Below, piece after piece: positions 18,032 through 27,074 of a stretch of 64,000 nucleotides of DNA. Source of the DNA: Hydrogenophilus thermoluteolus (lineage in GTDB: Bacteria > Pseudomonadota > Gammaproteobacteria > Burkholderiales > Rhodocyclaceae); contig NZ_AP018558.1 in assembly GCF_003574215.1 (NCBI RefSeq), positions 1,157,001 to 1,221,000 of the forward strand, read 5' to 3'. Each line of letters starts with the position of its first letter. Within the stretch, counting starts at the first letter, position 1. A program made the position numbers and the translations under genes. Under the pieces are notes generated by a model. The model saw only the letters and a program-made list of their open reading frames with translations. It searched no databases and was not told the origin of the DNA.

Positions 18032-18763
18032 ATGGAAAGCGCACACGTTGATTCGACCCAGCCCTTCGCGACGTTGCTGGTCAATGGGCCAGACGCACAA
18101 CGCTTCTTGCAGAGTTTGACGTGCAATGACGTCACGTCATTGACGACAGATGCGCGGCAGTGGAATGGGCTATGCACCCCCAAAGGGCGGTTGTTGGCCA
18201 TTTTCTGGTTGGAGCGTGTCGAGGAGACCACTTTTCGGATCCTCATCGATCCCGAAAGTGCGCCGTTTCTCCAAAGCACACTCCTCAAATATCGTTTCCG
18301 CAGCAAGGTAACGATCGACCTTGGCGCCGAAACGAGCGGCCTGACGTGGGCAACGTTCGTTGCCGAGGGTTGGCCGTGGATTTTGCCGCCAAACCGGGAG
18401 ATGTTCTTGCCACAATGGGTGAATCTCGACCTCATCGGTGGCGTCAGTTTCAAAAAAGGGTGTTACCCTGGGCAAGAGATCATTGCCCGTACCCGCTATT
18501 TGGGAGAAGTCAAACGACGAATGGTCAAAGTGGTGGGCGCGGGTGACCCACCCGCTGCGGGTACGCCTTGCTTTAGTGCGGCGATGGGCGAACAGACTGC
18601 CGGGCGCGTGGTGCTTTCCGTGCCGCACCCGGACGGTTATGCGGCGCTTGTATCGGTCCCGAAATCGGTGATCCCGGAAGGCACCGTGGCGATCGGCGCG
18701 CCCGACGGCGCGAAAGCGACCCTCACGCCGCTTCCTTACGCGCTCGACGAGGTCAAAGGATGA
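18032..18763 (+). CDS. ygfZ: Folate-binding iron-sulfur cluster repair protein YgfZ
   Basis: 243 residues, shorter than the 326 of E. coli YgfZ but complete for the GcvT-like core. The signature KGCYPGQEIIARTRYLGEVKRR, with the redox-active Cys of the family, is present near residue 145. YgfZ binds tetrahydrofolate and supports maturation or repair of iron-sulfur enzymes such as MiaB. The stop overlaps the next small gene as ATGA. Confidence 0.93.
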   Translation: MESAHVDSTQPFATLLVNGPDAQRFLQSLTCNDVTSLTTDARQWNGLCTPKGRLLAIFWLERVEETTFRILIDPESAPFLQSTLLKYRFRSKVTIDLGAETSGLTWATFVAEGWPWILPPNREMFLPQWVNLDLIGGVSFKKGCYPGQEIIARTRYLGEVKRRMVKVVGAGDPPAAGTPCFSAAMGEQTAGRVVLSVPHPDGYAALVSVPKSVIPEGTVAIGAPDGAKATLTPLPYALDEVKG

Positions 18764-18948
18764 ACTGGAAGCGCCACGCCAGCCTCATCGGCAACCTGCT
18801 CCTTTTTATCGCATTCGTGATGCTCTTTTACTTCGGCGCGCTGTGGGAGCGGTTGGGGGTTGGGGCGTTCCTGCTTTGGATGGCGGTTGCTGCGGCGGGC
18901 GTCTTCGCGATCCTCAACGCCGAAACGCCGCACGACCCCAACCTCTGA
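18760..18948 (+). CDS. Small membrane protein of unknown function
   Basis: 62 residues with two hydrophobic segments (about 11-27 LLLFIAFVMLFYFGALW and 33-51 VGAFLLWMAVAAAGVFAIL) and a short polar tail. No family recognised. It is translationally coupled to ygfZ (ATGA overlap) and converges on the permease gene at 18960 with 11 bases between. Confidence 0.7.
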   Translation: MNWKRHASLIGNLLLFIAFVMLFYFGALWERLGVGAFLLWMAVAAAGVFAILNAETPHDPNL

Positions 18949-18959
18949 CGCAGTCATGG

Positions 18960-21512
18960 TCATTGTGGTGACGCTGCGCGCAACACCGTGAGGGGCGGCT
19001 GCGCGAGGAGCCCTTTGGCGCGCCACCACCCTAGGATGCCGACCAGCACGGCCACGATCAGCGCAGCAGCCGCAAGCGGCCCCCAGCGTACGGGGAGCAG
19101 CAGATCGAAGAGGCGATACGCCAACCACGATCCCAGCAGACTGGCGGCGAGCACCGAAAAGAGCGCGGCAAGCGCGCCAACGGTAGCGGCTTCGCCGAGC
19201 AGGAACGGATGGGCAACGCGTTCCTGCAGCCCCAACGCTCTGAGGAGCGCCACTTGCTGCGCGCGCCGCTCGTCTCCAGCAGCCCAACCCAAAAGCAGGA
19301 CCAGACCGCCTGCTGCCAACGCGAACGCGAAGACGGCTTCGAGTAAGCGGGTGACGTCGTTACTCAACCGTTCGAACTCTGCGCGCAATTGCTCGACGTC
19401 GATCACCGTGACGTTCGGAAATTGCGCAACCAGCGTGCGTTCGAATGCTCGCTCATGCGGTGGCAACCGAATCGCAGCCATAAAGATTGCAGGGAAATGT
19501 TCCAACGCGGCTGGCGTGGTGATGAAAAAGAAATTGGGGCGCATCGACTCCCACCGCAGCGCACGAATCGAAGTGATCGATACCGTCACCGTTTCGCCTG
19601 CGATCCCGAACGTCACCGTATCGCCCACTTTGATGTCGAACAGTTTCGCCAATCCCGCCTCTACCGAGGCTTCGCGCGCCGTGCTGTCACCGTGCCACCG
19701 CCCGGCGACGATTCGGTTGTCCTCAGGCAAAGCGGTGGACCAGGTGAGGTTGAACTCCCGATTCGCCAAACGCTCGGCGCGCGGGTTGGCGTCCAAAAGC
19801 GCTTGTGGGATCGGTGCGCCGTTGATCGACTGCAATCGACCGCGCACCATCGGCCAAAAGCGCGGCGGAGCGATGCCCGCTTTTTCGAACTGTGCCGTGA
19901 GCGGCGCAACCTGATCGGGCATCACGTTGATCACGAAACGGTTCGGCGCATCAGGCGGAGTTTGGTAGCGCCACGCCGCCAGGAGGTCGCTGCGCACGAA
20001 GAGCAACAGCCAAATCGCGGTCAATCCCACAGCGAGCGCTGCGACCTGAATCGCCACCGTCAGGGGCTGGCGCACGAGAAAGAGCAAAATGAGGCGAACT
20101 GGCGTGGGCGTCCGCTGCGGCAGAAAACGGTAGGCGAAGCGAAGGAGGACAATCGCCAACACACCGAAGCCGCACGTGATCGCAGCAATCACCGCAAGCG
20201 CGGTCACTGCGAGCTGCCATTCGCCCGCCAATGCTACCGTGACGCCGGCAAGAGCCCCACTGGTGGCAAGCACCCATCCGAGCCACCCCAAGGGATGGCT
20301 GGGCGGCGCGACGTGGCGCAACACAGCGATCGGCGGCAGACGGACCAGCCAGACGAGCCACGGTGTGACAAATGCAGCGACCAGTACGAAACCAAGCAGC
20401 GCAGCCGGCCATCCGGCAACGAACGCAGCGGGCGCAAGTCCCGTGTGCGCAACGAGCGCTTGCAGCAATTCGGCAAAGAGCGATTGTGCGCCCCACCCGA
20501 TCACCAACCCGGCTCCGACTCCCAGTGCCGCCAGAACCAAAAAGCGCAACCCCAAGAGCATGAGGAGGCGCAAGCGGCTGATCCCCAGCGCGCGAACCAC
20601 CGCAACGCGACGGGTCAATTGCAGTGCGACGCGCCGCGCTGCCAGCGCCACCGCGACTGCGGCAAGTACCACAGCAGCGATGGTACCCAAGCGCAGGAAC
20701 CGCTGCACCTGCTCGAGGAGCGTCTTGACCGACGGTTGGGCTTCGTCGACTGCGACAAGCCGTTCCCCCGGTTGCAGCAAGGCTTCGATCTCCGCTTTGA
20801 TCTGGGGTAGCGCTGCTTGCGGCGCGACGATGTGCCAGCGCCAAGTGGCCCGGCTCCCCGGGGCGATCAGCCCCGAACCGTCGAGCGTTTCGGTCGAAAC
20901 GATGACTTCGGGCAGAAAACTCAAAAAATCGGCCCCTTGTTCGGGAGTCGATTCGAGGATCCCAGCCACCACCACCTCACTGCGCCCCAGGGCGAACGTC
21001 ATTCCCTCGCGCAATCCCAAGAGCGCTGACAGACGGGCGTCGATCCACGCTTGGTTGCTTGTCAGATTGGCTGCATCGACGATCACGAGTCGAGGATTCT
21101 CTTCGGTCGCCGCTTCATCGGTAGATCCCGCTGCACGGAGTCGGATGGTGCCGCGCAGCGGGTACCCTGGTCCAATCGCACGCAGCGCGACGAGTTGTCG
21201 ATCACCTTGCGGCGTTCGTACCATCGACGTCGTGGTGACCGATTCGGCTACCCGAATTTCCGGATGCTGCGCGCGCCACCCGTGCCAGCGCGCAGCAAAG
21301 GGGCGTGACGATGCGATTTGCAAGTCTCCAGCAAGCCACGCTCCGGCCTCGGTCACCAGTGTCGACGTCAAGCGGTCGTTTAGCCACGCAACGGATGCAA
21401 CGCAGGAGACTGCAACGGCGAGCGCTGCAACGAGCGCCCAGAGTCCACCCGCGCCATCAAGGAGCGCGCGCGACAGCCGCCAATGGTGCCAACCCCGTTG
21501 CCACGAACGCAT
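18960..21512 (-). CDS. ABC transporter permease with two FtsX-like domains (YbbP family)
   Basis: 850 residues. The layout is that of YbbP-type permeases: an N-terminal transmembrane helix, a periplasmic domain, FtsX helices (about 260-420), a second cluster, another periplasmic domain and a C-terminal FtsX unit. Relatives work with a YbbA-like ATPase in moving lipids or releasing lysophospholipase/thioesterase TesA-type substrates; the actual substrate is unknown. No ATPase gene is adjacent, so the partner must be encoded elsewhere. The ATG at 21512 overlaps the upstream M20 stop by one base (TGATG); a longer frame starts at 21551. Confidence 0.88.
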   Translation of the reverse strand: MRSWQRGWHHWRLSRALLDGAGGLWALVAALAVAVSCVASVAWLNDRLTSTLVTEAGAWLAGDLQIASSRPFAARWHGWRAQHPEIRVAESVTTTSMVRTPQGDRQLVALRAIGPGYPLRGTIRLRAAGSTDEAATEENPRLVIVDAANLTSNQAWIDARLSALLGLREGMTFALGRSEVVVAGILESTPEQGADFLSFLPEVIVSTETLDGSGLIAPGSRATWRWHIVAPQAALPQIKAEIEALLQPGERLVAVDEAQPSVKTLLEQVQRFLRLGTIAAVVLAAVAVALAARRVALQLTRRVAVVRALGISRLRLLMLLGLRFLVLAALGVGAGLVIGWGAQSLFAELLQALVAHTGLAPAAFVAGWPAALLGFVLVAAFVTPWLVWLVRLPPIAVLRHVAPPSHPLGWLGWVLATSGALAGVTVALAGEWQLAVTALAVIAAITCGFGVLAIVLLRFAYRFLPQRTPTPVRLILLFLVRQPLTVAIQVAALAVGLTAIWLLLFVRSDLLAAWRYQTPPDAPNRFVINVMPDQVAPLTAQFEKAGIAPPRFWPMVRGRLQSINGAPIPQALLDANPRAERLANREFNLTWSTALPEDNRIVAGRWHGDSTAREASVEAGLAKLFDIKVGDTVTFGIAGETVTVSITSIRALRWESMRPNFFFITTPAALEHFPAIFMAAIRLPPHERAFERTLVAQFPNVTVIDVEQLRAEFERLSNDVTRLLEAVFAFALAAGGLVLLLGWAAGDERRAQQVALLRALGLQERVAHPFLLGEAATVGALAALFSVLAASLLGSWLAYRLFDLLLPVRWGPLAAAALIVAVLVGILGWWRAKGLLAQPPLTVLRAASPQ

Positions 21513-22720
21513 CACCCCTCCGAAGCCAAGCGATCGCGCACCAACCGCCACCAGAACGCTGCGCCCAGGGGCAGGATCGCATCGTTGAAATCGTACCGGC
21601 TATTGTGAAGCACGCACCCGCCCTCCCCTGGCCCGTTTCCGATCCAGAGATACGCGCCGGGGCGTTTTTGCAAGAAATAGGCGAAATCTTCCGCCCCCAT
21701 CGATGGGGGTTGGTCGCGCAGCACACGTTCGGCACCGACGACGGTCGCGGCGGTACGTGCCGCGTTTTCGGCAGCGGTTGCGTCGTTCACGGTCGGCGGA
21801 TAACCGTCGTGCCAGCGCCATTCGGTTTCGGCGCCGACGCTCGCTGCGATCGCCGTGGCCAAGTGCGTTGCGGTTTCGATGATATGGAGCATCGTCGCGT
21901 CGGAAAAGGCACGGACCGTTCCGGCAAGGGTGACGCGATCGGGCAGGACGTTGTACGCGGTTCCCCCGTGGAACTGCGTCACGGAAAAGACCGCGGCTTC
22001 TGTTGGCGGGATCCTACGGCTGATCGCACTTTGTACGTACGTGACGAACTGACTGGCGGCAACAATGAGATCGGCACCCAAATGGGGCATCGCTGCGTGG
22101 GTGCCCGATGCTCGGAAAGTCAGGTCGAAACTCTTGGTGCCTGCCATCACCGGGCCGGTATGAACCGCAAAGGTGCCAACCGGCAAACCCGGCCAGTTGT
22201 GCAGTGCGTAGATCTCGTCGATCGCAAAGGCATCGAGCACCCCTTCTTCGACCATGACGCGCGCCCCCCCGCCCCCCTCTTCCGCGGGTTGGAAGAGGAA
22301 AACGACCGTCCCCGCGAAATCGGGTTCTGCAGCGATCGCTTCTGCTGCAGCAAGCAGCATCGCGGTATGACCGTCATGGCCGCACGCGTGCATACGGCCG
22401 GGATGGCACGAACGGTGGTCGAAGGTATTGGCCTCTTCGAGCGGCAGTGCGTCCATGTCGGCACGAAGCGCGATCGTAGGCCCTGCACCCATGGTGCCGG
22501 TGATCGATGCGACCACGCCCGTTTTCGCCCACCCCGTCTGCGGGGTCAGTCCGATCGCGCGCAACCGTTCCGCGACGAAGGTCGCGGTTGCCTCCTCTTG
22601 GAAGGCCAACTCAGGGTGGCGGTGGAGATGTCGCCGCCACGTTTGCCATTCGGCGAACCGGTGGTGCCAGCGGTCATGCCACCGCTGCCATACCGGGCTC
22701 TCCAACGTCAAGGGTTCCAT
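21512..22720 (-). CDS. M20-family amidohydrolase (hippurate/N-acyl amino acid hydrolase type)
   Basis: 402 residues. The dinuclear-zinc peptidase fold shows RRHLHRHPELAFQE, ALRADMDALP, HACGHDGHTAML, FQPAEEGGGGA and MGAEDFAYF. These enzymes release amino acids from N-acyl forms, hippurate or indole conjugates; the natural substrate is not readable. The gene lies between an ankyrin protein (18 bases upstream) and a permease (overlapping), probably all on the ppx transcript. Confidence 0.92.
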   Translation of the reverse strand: MEPLTLESPVWQRWHDRWHHRFAEWQTWRRHLHRHPELAFQEEATATFVAERLRAIGLTPQTGWAKTGVVASITGTMGAGPTIALRADMDALPLEEANTFDHRSCHPGRMHACGHDGHTAMLLAAAEAIAAEPDFAGTVVFLFQPAEEGGGGARVMVEEGVLDAFAIDEIYALHNWPGLPVGTFAVHTGPVMAGTKSFDLTFRASGTHAAMPHLGADLIVAASQFVTYVQSAISRRIPPTEAAVFSVTQFHGGTAYNVLPDRVTLAGTVRAFSDATMLHIIETATHLATAIAASVGAETEWRWHDGYPPTVNDATAAENAARTAATVVGAERVLRDQPPSMGAEDFAYFLQKRPGAYLWIGNGPGEGGCVLHNSRYDFNDAILPLGAAFWWRLVRDRLASEG

Positions 22721-22738
22721 CGTCTCCTCCGACTCCGT

Positions 22739-23443
22739 TCATTCGATCGAGAGGTTGAGTTGCGTCGGTGGCAAACCTTTTTGCCGGCGAACCGCCTCGA
22801 TCTGTTGCGCAATCGCGGTTTCCCCTTTGCTGAGCGCAAGCGTCACCGCAGTGTATCCGCGGTCAGAACGCGCTTCGGTATCGGCGCCGTGGGTAAGCAG
22901 CCGCGCAACGACCGCGGCGTGACCGTTTCGGGCCGCCCACATCAGGGGGGTCATTCCGTTCTCCGAAGCCCGGTTGGGGTTCGCGCCGGCTTTGAGCAAC
23001 AAGTCGACGATCGCGGTATGGCCTTGCATCGCGGCGTAGATCAGAGGGTTCCAGCCGTCGTGATCGAAGATGGCCCCAGCTTCGATCAGCTGAGCGGCAA
23101 TCTGGGTATATCCGCCATAAGCCGCCGCCATCAACGCGGTTTCGCCGACGAGGTTGCGTTGATTGACCGAAGCACCGTGACGAAGAAGCGTACTGACGAG
23201 CTCCGTTTTCCCTCGACGCGCAGCCCAGACCAGCAAGGGATTGCCTTCACGGTCGCTGACGTTGGGGTCGAGCCCCCGCGCGACGAGCGACGCGACGGTT
23301 TCGACATCTTCCTGCGCCAATGCGCGTTGCAGCTGTGCATAGATCGCTGCGCCATTTTCCGCCGTCGCACCGACTGATGCGAAGAATGGCGCGAGGCACG
23401 CCATCCAGGTTACGATGATGCGTTTTCCCTCCCAGCGTCTCAC
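22739..23443 (-). CDS. Secreted ankyrin-repeat protein
   Basis: 234 residues from a GTG start at 23443. The GTG overlaps the ppx stop (GTGA) and has GAGGAGG five bases upstream, which decides the start. Residues 1-28 form a signal peptide (MRRWEGKR, a hydrophobic core, then ATA before ENGA). Five ankyrin-like units follow (for example GNPLLVWAARRGKTELVSTLLRHGASVN and GMTPLMWAARNGHAAVVARLLTHGAD). It is probably a periplasmic protein-binding module. The partner is unknown; related proteins protect catalases or bind enzymes in the periplasm, but nothing here shows which. Confidence 0.88.
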   Translation of the reverse strand: MRRWEGKRIIVTWMACLAPFFASVGATAENGAAIYAQLQRALAQEDVETVASLVARGLDPNVSDREGNPLLVWAARRGKTELVSTLLRHGASVNQRNLVGETALMAAAYGGYTQIAAQLIEAGAIFDHDGWNPLIYAAMQGHTAIVDLLLKAGANPNRASENGMTPLMWAARNGHAAVVARLLTHGADTEARSDRGYTAVTLALSKGETAIAQQIEAVRRQKGLPPTQLNLSIE

Positions 23444-24933
23444 GGGGCCTCCTCGTTTTCCTGACCGACGAAAGTAAGCGGTTTGTTCACTTTTTCCCAT
23501 TGTTCGCGCTCTGCCAGCAACAAGGCATGGGTGAGCGGATGGTTTCTTGCGAAATCGACAGGCAAGCCAATACGATACCCTTTTCCTGCCCGTGCTACTT
23601 CGAGTTGTGGAAGCGGCTTTTGGTTTCGCGCGCGCGCAAGGATCACCGCCAACCGGAGCGCCAAGATCGCGTCCCACTCCGGGTCGTACTCGGCCAACTC
23701 TTTGAGCCGCGCGAGTTCGCCCCGATGCGCCAAGACCCAACGCGCCAGTCGCGCTTGATCCGATTGCGAAAAACCGGGGAGATCCGCGTTCGCAAGCAAA
23801 TAGGCACCATGTTTGTGGTAACCACTGTGCGCGACGAAAAGTCCTACTTCGTGCAGCCGCGCTGCCCACGACAGGAATTGGCGCATGGGGTGGTAGGGAT
23901 CCTGCCATGCGGGTTGTAACTGTCCAGCCAGTCGCAACGCTTCGGCTTCGACCCGCAACGCATGCGGGCGGTCGACCTGGCACCGTTCCATCAACCGTTC
24001 GACGCTCGCCTCCCGGATATCGTGATGGTGCGTGCGCCCCAACAGATCGTAGAGCACCCCAAGCCGCATCGCGCCGTTGGCATACCGCGCCTCAGCAATC
24101 GCCAACGCTTCAAAAGCCGCTTTCATGATGGCCAAACCTGCAGCGAAGAGATCGGCGCGCTCCGAACGCATACCGGGTAATCGAGCGATGCGCTCGACCG
24201 CTTTGGCGTCGAGTATGACGCGTTCGATCTCCTGCAATACCGGCAGCGTGATCGCCTCGTCGGTCAGTTCCATCGCAACCGCAACGTCACGGATCGCGCG
24301 GGCCGAACCGCTCGAAACGAAGACCTGCTCCCAGCCGATCGTGCGGTAGGTTTGCGCGATCGCCTCGAGTTCCATGCGCGCAGCGGTGGTCGCTTGAGCG
24401 AAACGCCGCGGCGTCACTTCCCCATCGGGAAAAAAGCGAGTGGTGAAACTGACACAACCCATGTAGAGGCTTTCGAGCCATTCGGGCGCAAACCCACGAC
24501 CGATGATGAATTCAGTGGAACCGCCACCAATATCGAAAATCAAATTCTGCCGATGAGGGTTGGCGATCGAATGGGCAACGCCCAGATAGATGAGGCGCGC
24601 CTCTTCGCGACCAGAGATCACCTCGATGGGAAAGCCCAAGAGTTCCTGACCTTCGGCGATGAAATGCGCCGCATTTTTTGCGACACGGAGCGTATTGGTC
24701 GCCACGGCACGGAGCGCATCCGGCGGAAAATCGGCAAGCCGCTCCGAAAATTGCGCCAGCGCTTGCCAACCGCGGCTCATCGCTTCCGGCGTCAACCACT
24801 TCTCGGCGGTCAGGCCTGCCGCAAGACGGACCGGAACTTTGTATTCGTCACGAGGAAAGACAAGCTCCCCGTCCACGGCGGCGATCGTGAGGCGAAACGT
24901 ATTGGACCCTAGGTCTACGGCTGCAAGCTTCAT
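23440..24933 (-). CDS. ppx: Exopolyphosphatase / pppGpp phosphatase Ppx-GppA
   Basis: 497 residues. ASKHA-fold phosphate loops are present: AAVDLGSNTFRL at the N-terminus and IFDIGGGSTEFI near 140. The C-terminal half has the HD-like helical region typical of long Ppx enzymes (H..HDIR near 300). It removes terminal phosphate from polyphosphate and may act on pppGpp. It is divergent from ppk1, the polyphosphate synthase, across a 55-base promoter region, and heads a leftward operon with the ankyrin protein, M20 hydrolase and permease. Confidence 0.93.
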   Translation of the reverse strand: MKLAAVDLGSNTFRLTIAAVDGELVFPRDEYKVPVRLAAGLTAEKWLTPEAMSRGWQALAQFSERLADFPPDALRAVATNTLRVAKNAAHFIAEGQELLGFPIEVISGREEARLIYLGVAHSIANPHRQNLIFDIGGGSTEFIIGRGFAPEWLESLYMGCVSFTTRFFPDGEVTPRRFAQATTAARMELEAIAQTYRTIGWEQVFVSSGSARAIRDVAVAMELTDEAITLPVLQEIERVILDAKAVERIARLPGMRSERADLFAAGLAIMKAAFEALAIAEARYANGAMRLGVLYDLLGRTHHHDIREASVERLMERCQVDRPHALRVEAEALRLAGQLQPAWQDPYHPMRQFLSWAARLHEVGLFVAHSGYHKHGAYLLANADLPGFSQSDQARLARWVLAHRGELARLKELAEYDPEWDAILALRLAVILARARNQKPLPQLEVARAGKGYRIGLPVDFARNHPLTHALLLAEREQWEKVNKPLTFVGQENEEAP

Positions 24934-24939
24934 CCCGCC

Positions 24940-24963
24940 ATTGTACGCATATCACGGTACAAT
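24940..24963. promoter_or_regulatory. Divergent ppx/ppk1 promoter region with inverted repeat
   Basis: ATTGTAC and GTACAAT form a perfect 7-base inverted repeat with a 10-base spacer. Each arm also contains a TACAAT hexamer, on opposite strands, that could serve as the -10 box for ppx and for ppk1 (the ppk1 one is 25 bases before its ATG). The -35 elements are weak. This could be a shared operator or just two facing -10 boxes. Confidence 0.45.
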
Positions 24964-24988
24964 TGGTCAGAACGCACAGGAGGAGAAG

Positions 24989-27073
24989 ATGCCCACCCCC
25001 GTTCCACCACCGGCGAACTACTCAGCCGACCATTTTTTCAACCGCGAATTGTCGTTGTTGCAATTCCAAAGGCGGGTATTGGCGATGGCGGAAAACCCAG
25101 CTACGCCGCTCATCGAACGGGTGCGCTATCTCTGCATCGTCTCCAGCAACCTCGACGAATTTTTCGAAATCCGCGTCGCTGGGCTCAAAGAGCAGCAGCA
25201 CCAAGGACTCACGCGCGCCGGCATCGACGGCATCGCGATCGACGAACTCTTGGAGCGGATCGGCAAAGAGGTCCATTCCCTGGTTTCGCGGCAATATGCG
25301 CTGTGGAACGATACCTTGATCCCGGCGCTGGCGCGGGAAGGGGTCGTCTTCGTCCGCCGCAACCACTGGACCGACGCGCAACGGGAGTGGCTCGAGCGCT
25401 ATTTCGTCGACCAGATCGAACCGCTCCTTACCCCGATCGCGCTCGATCCCGCCCATCCTTTTCCGCGCATCCTCAACAAGAGCCTCAACTTCGCGATCGA
25501 ACTCGAAGGGAAAGACGCGTTCGGGCGTACCTCGGGCCGGGCCATTTTGCAAGCGCCACGGGCTTTGCCCAGAGTTTTGCGGCTCCCCAAAGGGCTTTCC
25601 GAACACCCGTACGCGTTCGTCTTCCTCTCTTCGATCATTCACGCCAACGTGCACCGCCTCTTTCCGGGCATGACGGTAAAGGGGTGTTACCAATTTCGCG
25701 TCACGCGCAATTCCGACCTCTTCCTGGACGAAGAGGAGATCAAAGACTTACGGGATGCGCTCTCCGGCGAACTGCGGCAACGCCACTTCGGTGACGCCGT
25801 GCGTCTGGAAGTGGCCGACAACTGCTCCGAGCAGATGGCCCGGTTTCTGCTCGAGCAGTTCGGCCTGACCGAGCAGGCGCTCTACCGCGTTCCGGGGATC
25901 GTCAATTTGGTGCGGTTGATGGCGATCTGCGACGAAGTCGATCGGCCCGACCTCAAATTCCCCCCCTTCACTCCTCGGGTTCCGAAAGCGTTGGCGCGCC
26001 CTCAGGACACCTTTGCCACGCTCCGTCGCCAGGATCTGCTGTTGCATCACCCGTACGAAAGTTTCGAGCCGGTGATCAACTTCCTGCGGATCGCGGCCGA
26101 CGATCCGAACGTCGTCGCGATCAAAATGACCGTCTATCGCACCGGTATGGATTCGATCCTGATGGAACAGCTGATCCGCGCCGCACAGTTGGGGAAAGAG
26201 GTCACCGTGGTGATGGAGTTGATGGCGCGGTTCGACGAAGAGGCGAACATCCGCTGGGCAAGAAGGCTGCATGAAGCGGGCGCCCATGTGGTTTATGGCG
26301 TTTTCGGCTTCAAAACCCATGCAAAGCTCTTGTTGGTAATCCGCCGCGAAGGGGGGCAACTGCGTCGCTACTGCCATATCGGTACAGGCAACTACCACCC
26401 AAAAACCGCTCGTCTGTATACCGATTTCGGATTGCTCACCGCCAACCCGGAAATCGGCAGCGACGTCGATGCCATTTTCCGATCGATCACGGGCATGGGC
26501 GATGCACCGCAATTGCGCCATCTTTGGCAGTCGCCCTTTACGTTGCATGCCAACTTGCTGGCGCACATCCGCGCCGAAGCCGACGCAGCGCAGGCTGGAC
26601 GTCGCGGGCGAATCATCGCCAAGATGAACGCACTACTCGAACCCCACCTGATCGAAGCGCTCTACGCCGCGTCGCAAGCGGGTGTGGAGATCGACCTCAT
26701 CGTTCGTGGCCCATGCGCCCTCAAACCGGGCATAGCAGGCCTTTCGGAAAACATCCGCGTGCGCTCGATCGTTGGACGCTTCTTGGAGCATCACCGCGTC
26801 TTCTATTTTTATGCGGACGGGGCGCGCAAAGTCTATCTTTCCAGTGCCGACTGGATGGATCGCAACTGTTTCCGCCGCGTCGAAGTCGCGTGCCCGGTGT
26901 TGGACCCGGCGCTCAAACGGCGGGTGATCAAAGAGGGTTTGCGCATCTATTTGCTGGACAATGCGCAAGCGTGGGAGTTGGGACCGGACGGGCGCTACCG
27001 GCTCAAGCACGCCCGGACGATGCGGCGTGCCGCACAAGAGCTGCTCCTTAGAGAACTCGCGAAAAGCAACTGA
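24989..27073 (+). CDS. ppk1: Polyphosphate kinase 1
   Basis: 694 residues, the usual Ppk1 length. It makes polyphosphate from ATP through a phospho-histidine. Family features are NRELSLLQFQRRVL and SNLDEFFEIRVAG at the N-terminus, VYRTGMDSILMEQLI, FGFKTHAKLLL (first HxK), the active-site region RYCHIGTGNYHPKTARLYTD, and WMDRNCFRRVE near the end. The ATG at 24989 follows AGGAGGAG. Divergent ppx makes this a polyphosphate turnover locus, and the gene converges on relA with a one-base gap. Confidence 0.97.
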   Translation: MPTPVPPPANYSADHFFNRELSLLQFQRRVLAMAENPATPLIERVRYLCIVSSNLDEFFEIRVAGLKEQQHQGLTRAGIDGIAIDELLERIGKEVHSLVSRQYALWNDTLIPALAREGVVFVRRNHWTDAQREWLERYFVDQIEPLLTPIALDPAHPFPRILNKSLNFAIELEGKDAFGRTSGRAILQAPRALPRVLRLPKGLSEHPYAFVFLSSIIHANVHRLFPGMTVKGCYQFRVTRNSDLFLDEEEIKDLRDALSGELRQRHFGDAVRLEVADNCSEQMARFLLEQFGLTEQALYRVPGIVNLVRLMAICDEVDRPDLKFPPFTPRVPKALARPQDTFATLRRQDLLLHHPYESFEPVINFLRIAADDPNVVAIKMTVYRTGMDSILMEQLIRAAQLGKEVTVVMELMARFDEEANIRWARRLHEAGAHVVYGVFGFKTHAKLLLVIRREGGQLRRYCHIGTGNYHPKTARLYTDFGLLTANPEIGSDVDAIFRSITGMGDAPQLRHLWQSPFTLHANLLAHIRAEADAAQAGRRGRIIAKMNALLEPHLIEALYAASQAGVEIDLIVRGPCALKPGIAGLSENIRVRSIVGRFLEHHRVFYFYADGARKVYLSSADWMDRNCFRRVEVACPVLDPALKRRVIKEGLRIYLLDNAQAWELGPDGRYRLKHARTMRRAAQELLLRELAKSN

Positions 27074-27074
27074 G

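Noticed and set aside
21305..23377. Open frame of 690 codons opposite the M20 and ankyrin genes
   Set aside because: Arg/Gly/His-rich shadow product; both genes on the other strand have clear family motifs.
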